Shown here one piece after another: positions 1 to 6,618 of a stretch of 8,577 nucleotides of DNA. How positions within the stretch are numbered: the stretch's first letter is position 1; every line of letters starts with the position of its first letter. The position numbers were made by a program, and so were the translations under genes. The DNA is from an uncultured Gemmataceae bacterium. Its GTDB lineage: Bacteria > Planctomycetota > Planctomycetia > Gemmatales > Gemmataceae. Where the stretch lies: NCBI GenBank assembly GCA_937922175.1, contig CAKZUU010000425.1, positions 1-8,577 of the forward strand, given 5' to 3'. The notes beneath the pieces were generated by a model that worked only from the letters and a program-made list of their open reading frames with translations, was not told the origin of the DNA and ran no database searches.

Positions 1-2151
1 CAAGGTGCCGGAATCGGTCACGACCGCCACGGTCTCCTGATCGCACACGGGAGGGAACCAAGCCCAGCCCGGGACCGTTTTCTCAACCCCCGGAGCCAGA
101 GTGAGACCGCCATCGGGCAATGAGTTGAGCGTGAAGGCACGCAGGCGCATCTCTTTCAAGCCATCGCTTTGAGCCAAAATCAGGTAACCTGTGCCGACGA
201 TACGACCGGTCGCTTCGTCCACGCCCCCAACGACGACGGGGTCGGCCCGAAGTGAACCGGGGCCGTGGCCCGTCGGGAGAACGGTCAGCAGTTTCAGCAG
301 GCTGCCCGTACCCTCCTCCAGTGGTGGATTCGCATCCAAGACGAAAACATTTTGGGCATCGGCCGCCACGTAAACGCGCGAGGTCCCCCCTTGAAGTGCG
401 GGCCCGGCAGCGATCGGTTGGTTCAGTGTAAGATAGCCTAACTGACTCCCATTGCGTGACTCGAGCACCACGATGGTGCCCTGGGGATCGGCCAGAGTGA
501 CAATCAAGCGGCCTTCCACCAGAAGCGGCCTGCCTCGAACGGCAGCGGGTAGCCGCTGATACCAGCGCGGCTTGCCCGTGGTCGCCTCACGGGCCACCAG
601 TCCTTTGCCATCCGGAGCCGGTAACAGCACCAAAGGGGGCACGCTTCCCGAGCCCGGCAGTCGCACCGGCAAATCGGTCGTGTCAATCCCCACCCGAGCC
701 GCCCAGACGATCTGTCCTTTATCCTCGGTCAAGGCATACAAAACGCCCCGCGACACCGCAAACACAATCCCCGTGTTCGGGGGAATCGGCTCCGTGTTTT
801 GTCCTAAGATCAGCGACGGATAGTGTTCGCTCGGAAACGCCTCCGACGACCGCTCCTCCGATTTAAAAGCGATCATCGTCAGCAAATTCTTCTCCGCACG
901 GTCGATCATCTCGATCACTTCTGGCCGATTGCTGTAGCCCCCCTCTTTGGCGCGTTCCTTCACCTGCGCTAGCGTGGCGGGGGTGAGGTTCTTCAAAGCG
1001 GCTTGGCTCTCCTCCAGGTATTTCAGGTATTTCCGCCCCTGTTCGATCTTCTCCACCAGTGACGCATATTTGTCTTGAAGATCTTTCGGCAAACGATCGT
1101 CCGATCCGGAATACTCGCGGATCAACGCCTGGGTCTTTTGCGCCTCCGCTTGCAAGGCCGACGCCGCGTCGAAATCCCGAGCATCGGCCCGGCGAGTCGC
1201 CTCGCGGAGTTCGTCCTCGTGAATCCGCAAAAAGGCATCCCGCACGTGAGAGCGGTAATCGTTGATCAAATCCTTGAACGGGTCGTTGCTGTCCCGCAGG
1301 GTGATGAGATAATCAACGAACTCTTTGCGACGTTTATCCGTGGGGGTCGTGGGATCGGTCGCCGAGTCCATGGCTGTGGCAAAGTCGCGCAAAAAGCGGA
1401 ATTTACCCGCTTCTTTGTGTTTACCGGCGACGTCTGCCGCCGCCGCGGCCGCGCGCTTGTATTGCTTGGCCTGCAATTCGGCGAAGACTTGCTCCGCCCG
1501 CTGATTGATGGCCGCCTCCTGCCGATTCTTCATGTAGAACAATGTGCCCATCACGGCCGCCCCCGCAATCACGAACATCACGGGGATCGCCAGGAGCAGT
1601 AAACGACGACGAGGCTTCCGTTGCAACTGACGGTACAGTTCGGCGTAATCGTGAGGCGTCGCACTCGTTTCTTCGACTTTGACTTCTTCCTCGGCATCGT
1701 CTACCACGGGGGTCAACTCGATTACCTCCTTCTCCTGGGGAGGTGACGACGCCGAGGCGCTTTGCCTTTGCGGCGAGAACCCCATCAAAGCCAGAACCTC
1801 GTCGGCAGAGGCGGTTCCCTCATCGACGGGGGCCGTCGGCACGGTCTGGCCCGATGACTCCGAAACTCCCAGACGCACGGGAGGAGGCGGCAAACTCCGC
1901 CAATCCGCTTCAATCGGACCGTCCTCGCGCCGAGAGGTCGGCACTTCCCACTCCAATTCGGTGGGTTCCACTACTTCGTCAAATGTCGGTGCTCTTCGAC
2001 CGCGGCTTGCGGCAGGGGTGGAACCTTGCTCCAAGGTCACCTCGAATACCGCACGACAGTTGGCGTTCTGGCAGCGAATTTTGCGGCCTACGTACGTTGA
2101 GTCGACCTCATGTCGTGAGGCGCATTTCGGGCACAAAGTAATAATGGACAC
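1..2151 (-). CDS. Zinc-ribbon, single-TM, PQQ-like beta-propeller protein (partial, C-terminus beyond left edge)
   Basis: The reading frame is open from a GTG at 2151-2149 to base 1 (717 codons, no stop), so the C-terminus is missing. The GTG is the only usual start after an in-frame TGA 14 codons upstream; no clear ribosome-binding site precedes it. Residues 1-36 form a zinc ribbon of the MJ0042/FHA-associated style: Cys7 and Cys10 (CPKC), then Cys27 and Cys32 (CQNANC, spaced CX4C instead of the usual CX2C), ending AVF. Residues 38-177 are an acidic, proline-rich, probably disordered linker. A basic RKPRRR precedes one membrane helix at about 184-207, which by the positive-inside rule puts the ribbon in the cytoplasm and the rest outside. 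Residues 208-440 are charged, helical and coiled-coil or TPR-like. From about 447 on, blades resemble PQQ-like propeller repeats (LYALTEDKGQIVW, REATTGKPRWYQ, VVTDSGTL). No catalytic residues are recognised, so a scaffold or sensor role is only a guess. Confidence 0.85.
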   Translation of the reverse strand, partial: MSIITLCPKCASRHEVDSTYVGRKIRCQNANCRAVFEVTLEQGSTPAASRGRRAPTFDEVVEPTELEWEVPTSRREDGPIEADWRSLPPPPVRLGVSESSGQTVPTAPVDEGTASADEVLALMGFSPQRQSASASSPPQEKEVIELTPVVDDAEEEVKVEETSATPHDYAELYRQLQRKPRRRLLLLAIPVMFVIAGAAVMGTLFYMKNRQEAAINQRAEQVFAELQAKQYKRAAAAAADVAGKHKEAGKFRFLRDFATAMDSATDPTTPTDKRRKEFVDYLITLRDSNDPFKDLINDYRSHVRDAFLRIHEDELREATRRADARDFDAASALQAEAQKTQALIREYSGSDDRLPKDLQDKYASLVEKIEQGRKYLKYLEESQAALKNLTPATLAQVKERAKEGGYSNRPEVIEMIDRAEKNLLTMIAFKSEERSSEAFPSEHYPSLILGQNTEPIPPNTGIVFAVSRGVLYALTEDKGQIVWAARVGIDTTDLPVRLPGSGSVPPLVLLPAPDGKGLVAREATTGKPRWYQRLPAAVRGRPLLVEGRLIVTLADPQGTIVVLESRNGSQLGYLTLNQPIAAGPALQGGTSRVYVAADAQNVFVLDANPPLEEGTGSLLKLLTVLPTGHGPGSLRADPVVVGGVDEATGRIVGTGYLILAQSDGLKEMRLRAFTLNSLPDGGLTLAPGVEKTVPGWAWFPPVCDQETVAVVTDSGTL

Positions 2152-2193
2152 GGCCAGACCCGTTTCAGGTGAAGTTGCTTCGTTATGGCATCA

Positions 2194-2202
2194 TTCTAAC
2201 AC
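2194..2202 (-). promoter_or_regulatory. Candidate extended -10 promoter for the zinc-ribbon/propeller gene
   Basis: Read on the minus strand the bases are TGTTAGAAT: an extended -10 (TGN) followed by TAGAAT, five of six matches to TATAAT. No good -35 box lies 16-18 bp upstream, which is tolerated in extended -10 promoters. Transcription would start near 2187, leaving a leader of about 36 nt before the GTG at 2151. This is by motif only. Confidence 0.35.
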
Positions 2203-2329
2203 TCGTGCCACGCGGAGCTAGGGGCAGGATCCCTGATCGGCCGATGGGCAGGCGAGCGAGACGATCAGGACCAAGATGGCCTCCCGGAATTTCGATCGCC
2301 CTCTCCGCAAGAGACCAAAAATGGTTCAC

Positions 2330-2363
2330 TTGACTTTTGCAAATATTCGATTATTCATATACA
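2330..2363 (+). promoter_or_regulatory. Candidate promoter of the arsR-sulP-carbonic anhydrase operon
   Basis: An AT-rich island (about 2331-2376) stands out from GC-rich surroundings just before the operon. TTGACT at 2330-2335 matches five of six bases of a -35 box, with only a poor TATTCA at 2352-2357 as its -10 (16-bp spacer). An alternative pairing is TTTGCA at 2336-2341 with TATACA at 2358-2363 (16-bp spacer, four of six each). Either would give a leader of roughly 22-30 nt before the ATG at 2392. The exact boxes are uncertain, but a promoter in this island is likely. Confidence 0.4.
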
Positions 2364-2367
2364 CGAA
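2346..2367 (+). promoter_or_regulatory. Candidate ArsR-type operator (22-bp imperfect dyad)
   Basis: The bases fit TTCG-N2-TAT-N4-ATA-N2-CGAA, an inverted repeat in which 7 of 11 symmetric pairs match. It overlaps the likely -10 region and ends 24 bp before the arsR start, which is where an autorepressing ArsR/SmtB dimer usually binds. AT-rich interrupted dyads of this size are typical of ArsR-family operators. Binding by the adjacent regulator is inferred from position and symmetry only. Confidence 0.4.
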
Positions 2368-2391
2368 GCATATTACGATGGCGGTCGACGC

Positions 2392-2751
2392 ATGCCTGAC
2401 TCCCTTCGCCGATTTAAGGCCGGAATTTTTCAAGCCCTGGCGCACCCGACGCGGATTGCCATCTTGGAACAAATGAAGGGTGGCGAACTGACCGTGTCGC
2501 AGATCTGCGAGCGCCTCGCTTTGGAGCAGGCGAATGCGTCGCAGCATTTGGCCGTATTGCGCCACAAGAACATCGTGGTCTCGCGCAAAGAAGGCAATCT
2601 TGTTTTTTACAGCTTGCGCGATCCCATTCTGTCCCAGGTGCTGGATCTGATGCGCGAGTATTTTCAAAAACATTTGCAAGAGGCGATGGCCTTGCTCCAG
2701 GAGGAGCGAGAGGTCAGATCATACCCACATCGCAAGGAGGCGCGGCGATGA
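2392..2751 (+). CDS. ArsR/SmtB-family winged-helix transcriptional repressor
   Basis: The product is 119 residues, a normal length for this family of small dimeric repressors that leave their operator when an effector binds. Residues 9-30 give the typical opening helices (FQALAHPTRIAILEQM). The helix-turn-helix covers about 33-58, with recognition helix QANASQHLAVLRH, and the beta-wing follows at 61-75 (IVVSRKEGNLVFYSL). The arsenite motif of E. coli ArsR (ELCVCDLC) aligns with ELTVSQIC here: the two CXC cysteines are Thr34 and Ser36, and only Cys39 is kept, so arsenite sensing is unlikely. It is the first gene of an operon; its stop overlaps the start of the SulP gene (ATGA, 2748-2751). The ATG at 2392 has only a weak purine run upstream. 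It probably represses its own operon through the dyad at 2346-2367; the effector is unknown, with bicarbonate/CO2, pH, thiol redox state or a metal bound elsewhere all possible. Confidence 0.92.
   Translation: MPDSLRRFKAGIFQALAHPTRIAILEQMKGGELTVSQICERLALEQANASQHLAVLRHKNIVVSRKEGNLVFYSLRDPILSQVLDLMREYFQKHLQEAMALLQEEREVRSYPHRKEARR
2735..2740 (+). promoter_or_regulatory. Ribosome-binding site of the SulP gene
   Basis: A perfect AGGAGG lies 7 nt before the ATG at 2748, inside the end of the arsR coding region. It is the strongest Shine-Dalgarno in the window and fixes the SulP start, allowing strong expression of the transporter along with translational coupling through ATGA. Confidence 0.8.
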
Positions 2752-4460
2752 AACATGGAAGTCATCGGTTGGTTCCCAAATTGGTGGAGAGCCTACGGGG
2801 ATACACCCGGGCGGATTTGGCAGCGGACCTGGTCGCCGGTGTGACCATCGGTTTGGTAGCGTTGCCCCTCGCGATGGCGTTCGGCATTGCCAGCGGGGCC
2901 ACGCCAGAGTCGGGGATCGTCACTGCCATCCTTGCGGGGGTCTTGGTGGCGGCTCTGGGCGGCTCTCGATGCCAGGTTTCCGGTCCAACGGGGGCGTTTG
3001 TCGTCATCATCGCCGGCATCATCGCGAAGTTCGGCATGCCCGGTCTTCTGATGTGCACCCTGATGGGCGGGATGATCCTGATTGCGATGGGGCTTACCGG
3101 TTTGGGGGCCGCTGTCCGATACATCCCTCGGCCCGTGACGATCGGCTTCACGAATGGCATCGCCATCTTGATTGCTTCGACGCAAATTCGCGATTTTCTC
3201 GGGTTGCGAATTTCCGAGGTTCCCGGCGACTTCCTCGGACGTATGCAGGCGATCATCTCTCATGTTTCCACCTGGAGTCCGTGGTCAGTCGCGGTGGGTC
3301 TCAGTTCGCTCGCGGTGGTCCTCCTTTGGCCAAAGATCACTCGCCGCGTCCCCGGCACGATCATTGCTCTGATCGCGGCGACTGCCGTCGTCGACCTGCT
3401 GGGCATCGAGGTGGAGACGATCGGCAGTCGCTTCGGTGCCATCCCCTCGGGGCTGCCTCCGATCCAGATTCCCGAGTTTCGACCGGATTTGATCCTTGAA
3501 CTGATGCCCTCGGCGGTCACCGTGGCCTTGCTCGCTGCCATCGAGAGCCTCTTGTCCGCGGTGGTGGCGGATAACATGAGTGGTGACCGGCATAAACCGG
3601 ATATTGAGCTGGTTGCCCAAGGTACCGCCAACATCATTATTCCCATGTTCGGCGGACTTCCGGCGACCGGCGCGATCGCCCGCACCGCGACGAACATCCG
3701 GTCGGGAGCCCGCTCGCCCATCGCATCGATCATCCATGGTTTCACCCTGTTGACCATTCTTCTTTTCGCCGCACCGTGGGCGTCCTATGTGCCTTTGGCG
3801 ACCCTGGCCGCGATCCTTTTTGTCGTGGCCTACAACATGGGCGAATGGCGCGAGATTCCATTGATTCTGCGCTCGTCCTGGCCCGACCGCCTGGTGTGGG
3901 CGGCCACCTTCTCGCTCACCATCTTGGCGGACCTGACTTTGGCCGTGGAAATCGGCATGGTGTTGGCCTCCTTCCTCTACATCTACCGTGTCAGCGAAAC
4001 GACCTCTGTCGAGCCGATCACTCACGATGCGATTATCGAAGCACGCCCGCACTTGCTTCACGACAAGCACATTCCACCCTATGTGACGATCCTGCGGATT
4101 TACGGTCCCTTCTTGTTCGGGGCCACCGCGAAACTGGAAGAAGTCGCTCGGGATGTGTCGCGTTTGCACCCCGTCGTCATCTTGCGATTGCGAAACATGA
4201 CCGCCCTGGACGGAACCGGCCTGCACGCTTTGGAGCATTTCGCCAAGACCGTTCGAGATTCGGGTCGTGTCCTGATTATTTGCGGTGCTCGTCGTCAACC
4301 GGCGAAGCTCATCGACTCGTCGCTTCTTCCGCAGATCATCGGCCCGGAGAATATTTGCTCGCACGTCGCTGCTGCCTTGGAGAGAGCTCAAACTGTTTAC
4401 GGAAATTTCAACGGGGTGGGAGCGGAAATGGCTCGTGGCCTGAGTAAACACCCGATGTGA
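2748..4460 (+). CDS. SulP-family inorganic anion transporter with C-terminal STAS domain (possible bicarbonate transporter)
   Basis: The 570-residue product has the full SulP plan: a hydrophobic domain of multiple helices (about 25-415) followed by a cytoplasmic STAS domain (about 443-550). Signatures include DLVAGVTIGLVALPLAMAFG (27-46), GSRCQVSGPTGAF (72-84), the loop AIESLLSAVVADNMSGDRHK (264-283) followed by ELVAQG, and GGLPATGAIARTATN (302-316) in the substrate-binding core. The STAS domain has DGTGL (488-491 and following) where anti-sigma antagonists carry the phosphorylated serine loop. The membrane domain resembles the DauA/YchM and BicA branch. SulP proteins carry sulfate, bicarbonate, chloride or C4-dicarboxylates by symport or exchange, so sequence alone does not settle the substrate. 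The coupled carbonic anhydrase downstream (GTGA overlap at 4457-4460) argues for bicarbonate. The start is set by AGGAGG at 2735. There is no truncation or frameshift. Confidence 0.95.
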   Translation: MKHGSHRLVPKLVESLRGYTRADLAADLVAGVTIGLVALPLAMAFGIASGATPESGIVTAILAGVLVAALGGSRCQVSGPTGAFVVIIAGIIAKFGMPGLLMCTLMGGMILIAMGLTGLGAAVRYIPRPVTIGFTNGIAILIASTQIRDFLGLRISEVPGDFLGRMQAIISHVSTWSPWSVAVGLSSLAVVLLWPKITRRVPGTIIALIAATAVVDLLGIEVETIGSRFGAIPSGLPPIQIPEFRPDLILELMPSAVTVALLAAIESLLSAVVADNMSGDRHKPDIELVAQGTANIIIPMFGGLPATGAIARTATNIRSGARSPIASIIHGFTLLTILLFAAPWASYVPLATLAAILFVVAYNMGEWREIPLILRSSWPDRLVWAATFSLTILADLTLAVEIGMVLASFLYIYRVSETTSVEPITHDAIIEARPHLLHDKHIPPYVTILRIYGPFLFGATAKLEEVARDVSRLHPVVILRLRNMTALDGTGLHALEHFAKTVRDSGRVLIICGARRQPAKLIDSSLLPQIIGPENICSHVAAALERAQTVYGNFNGVGAEMARGLSKHPM

Positions 4461-5215
4461 GGACTAGAATCGTGCGCGGGCATCGAATTCGATTGTTATT
4501 GGGTGTGATGATCGTGATCGTGGCTTTTCTTGTCGGCATCGCTGTCGATCATTGGGCGTTTCGCGAATCGGTTCCCAGCATCGAGGTCGAGGCGTTGCCC
4601 GAGCGACTCTCCCCCGACGACGCGGTGGCCGAGCTACGTCGCGGCAATCGCCGCTTCACATCGTCGCACCGAGTTCGTTCGATCGACACCGCCCATGATG
4701 CCGACAATCGCCACGTCTTGGCGAGGGGGCAACACCCGTTTGTGGCCATTCTGTGTTGTGCCGACAGCCGAGTTTGTCCCGAGTTCATCTTTGACCAGAA
4801 ACCCGGGAGCATTTTCGAGGTGCGGAATGCCGGCAATGTCGTCGATGACGATGTCATGGCGTCGCTGGAGTATGCCGTCGAACATCTTCATGTCCCGGTC
4901 ATCCTTGTCTTGGGGCACACGAATTGCGGGGCGATTAATGCCGTTCACGAGGCCGGCGACAAGCCCCTGCCGCACCACCTCCACGCCCTGCAAGACCACA
5001 TGAGAGGGATTCGCGCAGAACTTCTGCAATCGTTCGGCCGGCATGATTCGGAGCTTCTGGACCGGTTGGCCTATGAAAACGCCCGCTCTCAAACGCTGGA
5101 ATTGAAATCGCAGTCCGAGCCGATCCGACAGGCTTTGGACGCGGGGCATCTCCGTTTGATGTTCGGTCTTTACCGTCTCGACTCCGGGATCGTCGAGATG
5201 GATTCGGTGAAATGA
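4457..5215 (+). CDS. Beta-class carbonic anhydrase with N-terminal membrane anchor
   Basis: The enzyme interconverts CO2 and bicarbonate. The zinc ligands and catalytic dyad of beta-carbonic anhydrases are intact: Cys101, Asp103 and Arg105 in CADSRV, then His154 and Cys157 in GHTNCGAI; GSIFEVRNAGN (117-127) is the usual strand between them. Homology begins near LSPDDAVAELRRGNRRF (51-67) and ends with GLYRLDSGIVEM. Ahead of it is an extra 50-residue leader: a basic start (RTRIVRGHRIR), a hydrophobic helix at about 13-30, then DHWAF without a clear AXA cleavage site. This predicts an uncleaved anchor with the enzyme on the outer face of the cytoplasmic membrane, although a cleaved signal peptide is possible. 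The start given is GTG 4457, overlapping the SulP stop; GTG 4472 is a good alternative, preceded by GAGGA at 4459-4463, and would remove five residues. The 3' end overlaps the convergent methyltransferase gene by 46 bp. Confidence 0.95.
   Translation: MRTRIVRGHRIRLLLGVMIVIVAFLVGIAVDHWAFRESVPSIEVEALPERLSPDDAVAELRRGNRRFTSSHRVRSIDTAHDADNRHVLARGQHPFVAILCCADSRVCPEFIFDQKPGSIFEVRNAGNVVDDDVMASLEYAVEHLHVPVILVLGHTNCGAINAVHEAGDKPLPHHLHALQDHMRGIRAELLQSFGRHDSELLDRLAYENARSQTLELKSQSEPIRQALDAGHLRLMFGLYRLDSGIVEMDSVK
4459..4463 (+). promoter_or_regulatory. Candidate ribosome-binding site for an alternative carbonic anhydrase start at 4472
   Basis: GAGGA spans the end of the SulP stop codon and lies about 8 nt before the in-frame GTG at 4472. 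The upstream GTG at 4457 has no comparable purine run, so the site favours the shorter start (247 residues). Both starts keep the basic leader and the membrane helix. Confidence 0.4.
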
Positions 5216-6372
5216 CCCGGGGCCACGATCACCGTCGGTTGACCGGCGATTCGCGTCCAAATGACAAGGCGATGTTCCTCGCCGATGAGGTTTAATTGCC
5301 GCCGCAGTTGTTCCACATCCGCGGCATGGCCGCGTTTGATCGACGTGATTCGACCAATCCGCCTCGCCCGAAACCACTGGCGAAGTTGACGCAAGCGAAA
5401 AGGGAGAACCGCTTCCACCCGGTAGCTACGAGCCAGCGGTGTCGGCGAGGGCACGTCGCCGCTCAGAAATGCTCCCTGCGCGTCGATCTGATGAGCGTTC
5501 AGGCGGACTCCCAAATCGGCGACCAACCCCGCGCGGGTCACCGCTGGGTCCGGATCATGCACAAACTCCCGCACCGGTCCGAGCTGAGTCGGAGCAGGTT
5601 TCTCCGCTTGCAGCTCTTCTCCCGACGGCAGAACGGTCGCTCTTCGCCGCACCGTCCGCAGTTCACCGAACCAGAGGGCACACTCTTTCAATTCGCCATC
5701 ACAGGAGATGAATTCGACCTCCGCGTCGAGCAGTTCCAAATCGCTCCAGGGGATCGCCGGCGCGGCTTTAACGCCCCAGGCTCGACAGCGCGACAATTTC
5801 TTCCAAATCACCTCCCATTCTGGCTCGTAATCGTTCAAGCGAACCCGTCGCACTCCTTCCGGTCGGCGGTCGGGGTCGATGAAAGCCGCGTCGACCGGGG
5901 GCACGTTGATGGTCCGAACATCGCTTTGGGCAAAGGCGATTCGATCCGATAGCTGCAGGGCTCGGGCATTGGCCTCCGCCATCTTCAGCCGCAACAAGTC
6001 GATATCGATCGCATGAACTGCGGTCTGCCGTGCCAACGCCAACGTGTCGCCGCCGATCCCGCAACACAGATCCGCCACCGAAGCGAATCCTCGAAAACGA
6101 TTTGCCCGATGTTCCGCCACGATGTCGCCGCTCGCTTGTTCGAGAGCCTGTCGGGTAAAGTACATCCGATCGGCATGCCGAAACTTGCCCCGGGCGGCGC
6201 GTCGGAGCAAGGCGACCGTGACCGCGGGTCGAACAATTTGCGGGGCAAACTCACGGCCAAGGGTCTCGACGACGTGAATGACGCTGGGAGCGCTGGCGAT
6301 CTTTTCCGCTGCTCGCTGCAACGCCAACTGTCCTTCGGTACTCAACAGCCGGTCGAATTCGTCTGGATGCAT
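5170..6372 (-). CDS. Class I SAM-dependent methyltransferase with THUMP-like C-terminal domain
   Basis: The 400-residue protein has an N-terminal helical region (1-95), a Rossmann methyltransferase core and a C-terminal domain of the THUMP-like type. Motif I is VADLCCGIGGDTLALA (99-114), the acidic end of strand 2 is AIDID (121-125), and the motif IV position reads AFIDPDRRPEG (163-173), a DPxR variant of the NPPY/DPPY loop. Residues 265-385 show the THUMP-like pattern: HDPDPAVTRAGLVADLG, then ID..GAFLSGD, then ARSYRVEAVLPF, GRITSIKRG and a final TRIAG. Domains of this sort suggest an RNA substrate, but no target is established and I cannot name one. ATG 6372 is used; CATAAT at 6408-6403 could be a -10 box with no matching -35. 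It diverges from aat and its last 46 bp, including TAA at 5172-5170, overlap the carbonic anhydrase gene on the other strand. It is probably a single-gene unit. Confidence 0.88.
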   Translation of the reverse strand: MHPDEFDRLLSTEGQLALQRAAEKIASAPSVIHVVETLGREFAPQIVRPAVTVALLRRAARGKFRHADRMYFTRQALEQASGDIVAEHRANRFRGFASVADLCCGIGGDTLALARQTAVHAIDIDLLRLKMAEANARALQLSDRIAFAQSDVRTINVPPVDAAFIDPDRRPEGVRRVRLNDYEPEWEVIWKKLSRCRAWGVKAAPAIPWSDLELLDAEVEFISCDGELKECALWFGELRTVRRRATVLPSGEELQAEKPAPTQLGPVREFVHDPDPAVTRAGLVADLGVRLNAHQIDAQGAFLSGDVPSPTPLARSYRVEAVLPFRLRQLRQWFRARRIGRITSIKRGHAADVEQLRRQLNLIGEEHRLVIWTRIAGQPTVIVAPGHFTESISTIPESRR

Positions 6373-6557
6373 GCCGACCTACGAATCAACTCTGCAGTCC
6401 TGATTATGAGAAATGACGCCCGTTCCGACGGGAGGAGAAGCCAAACTTCTGTTTTGATACCGCGATCCGAAATGTCGTGCTCGACGAGAGAAGTCGGCCT
6501 CTCCGGCCCAACGAGAAGGTTTGGTGCTCATGGACAAAAATTTCGCCGGGGGGGTTA

Positions 6558-6587
6558 TTGACAAGCGGCATCCCACGCCTCCACAAT
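6558..6587 (+). promoter_or_regulatory. Candidate sigma-70 type promoter for aat
   Basis: A perfect -35 box TTGACA at 6558-6563 is followed after 18 bp by CACAAT at 6582-6587, four of six matches to the -10 consensus. Transcription would begin near 6594. This places the first possible aat ATG (6586) inside the -10 box and favours a start at 6619 or later. Confidence 0.45.
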
Positions 6588-6618
6588 GGGGGCAAATTAC
6601 GCCCAGCCCTTTCGGCGG

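Noticed and set aside
1075..1602. 175-codon plus-strand frame within the zinc-ribbon/propeller gene
   Set aside because: It is antisense to a continuous 717-codon frame with recognisable domains and has no recognisable motif or ribosome-binding site.
2195..2210. Sigma-54-like promoter on the minus strand (TGGCACG, N4, TTAGA)
   Set aside because: The -24 element is perfect, but the -12 element has AG in place of the essential GC; the same bases are better read as an extended -10 box.
2236..2245. 10-bp palindrome ATCGGCCGAT in the divergent intergenic region
   Set aside because: It is short and common in GC-rich DNA, and is not placed at either predicted promoter.
2276..2476. 66-codon plus-strand frame crossing the intergenic region and the start of arsR
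   Set aside because: It runs through the promoter/operator island and out of frame into arsR, with no family resemblance.
3285..4451. Long open frame (388 codons) on the minus strand opposite the SulP gene
   Set aside because: It lies wholly antisense to a gene with clear family motifs; its translation is rich in Arg, Gly, Asp, Gln and His without domains, as expected of a GC-rich shadow frame.
4634..5377. 247-codon minus-strand frame across the carbonic anhydrase gene
   Set aside because: It overlaps the conserved zinc-binding region of the anhydrase on the other strand and encodes nothing recognisable.
6372..6440. tRNA-like stretch on the minus strand (CTCATAATC, then GAGTTGATTC, resembling an anticodon loop with CAT and a T-arm)
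   Set aside because: The flanks of the would-be anticodon loop do not pair, the T-arm lacks GGTTC, and no acceptor stem or D-arm forms.
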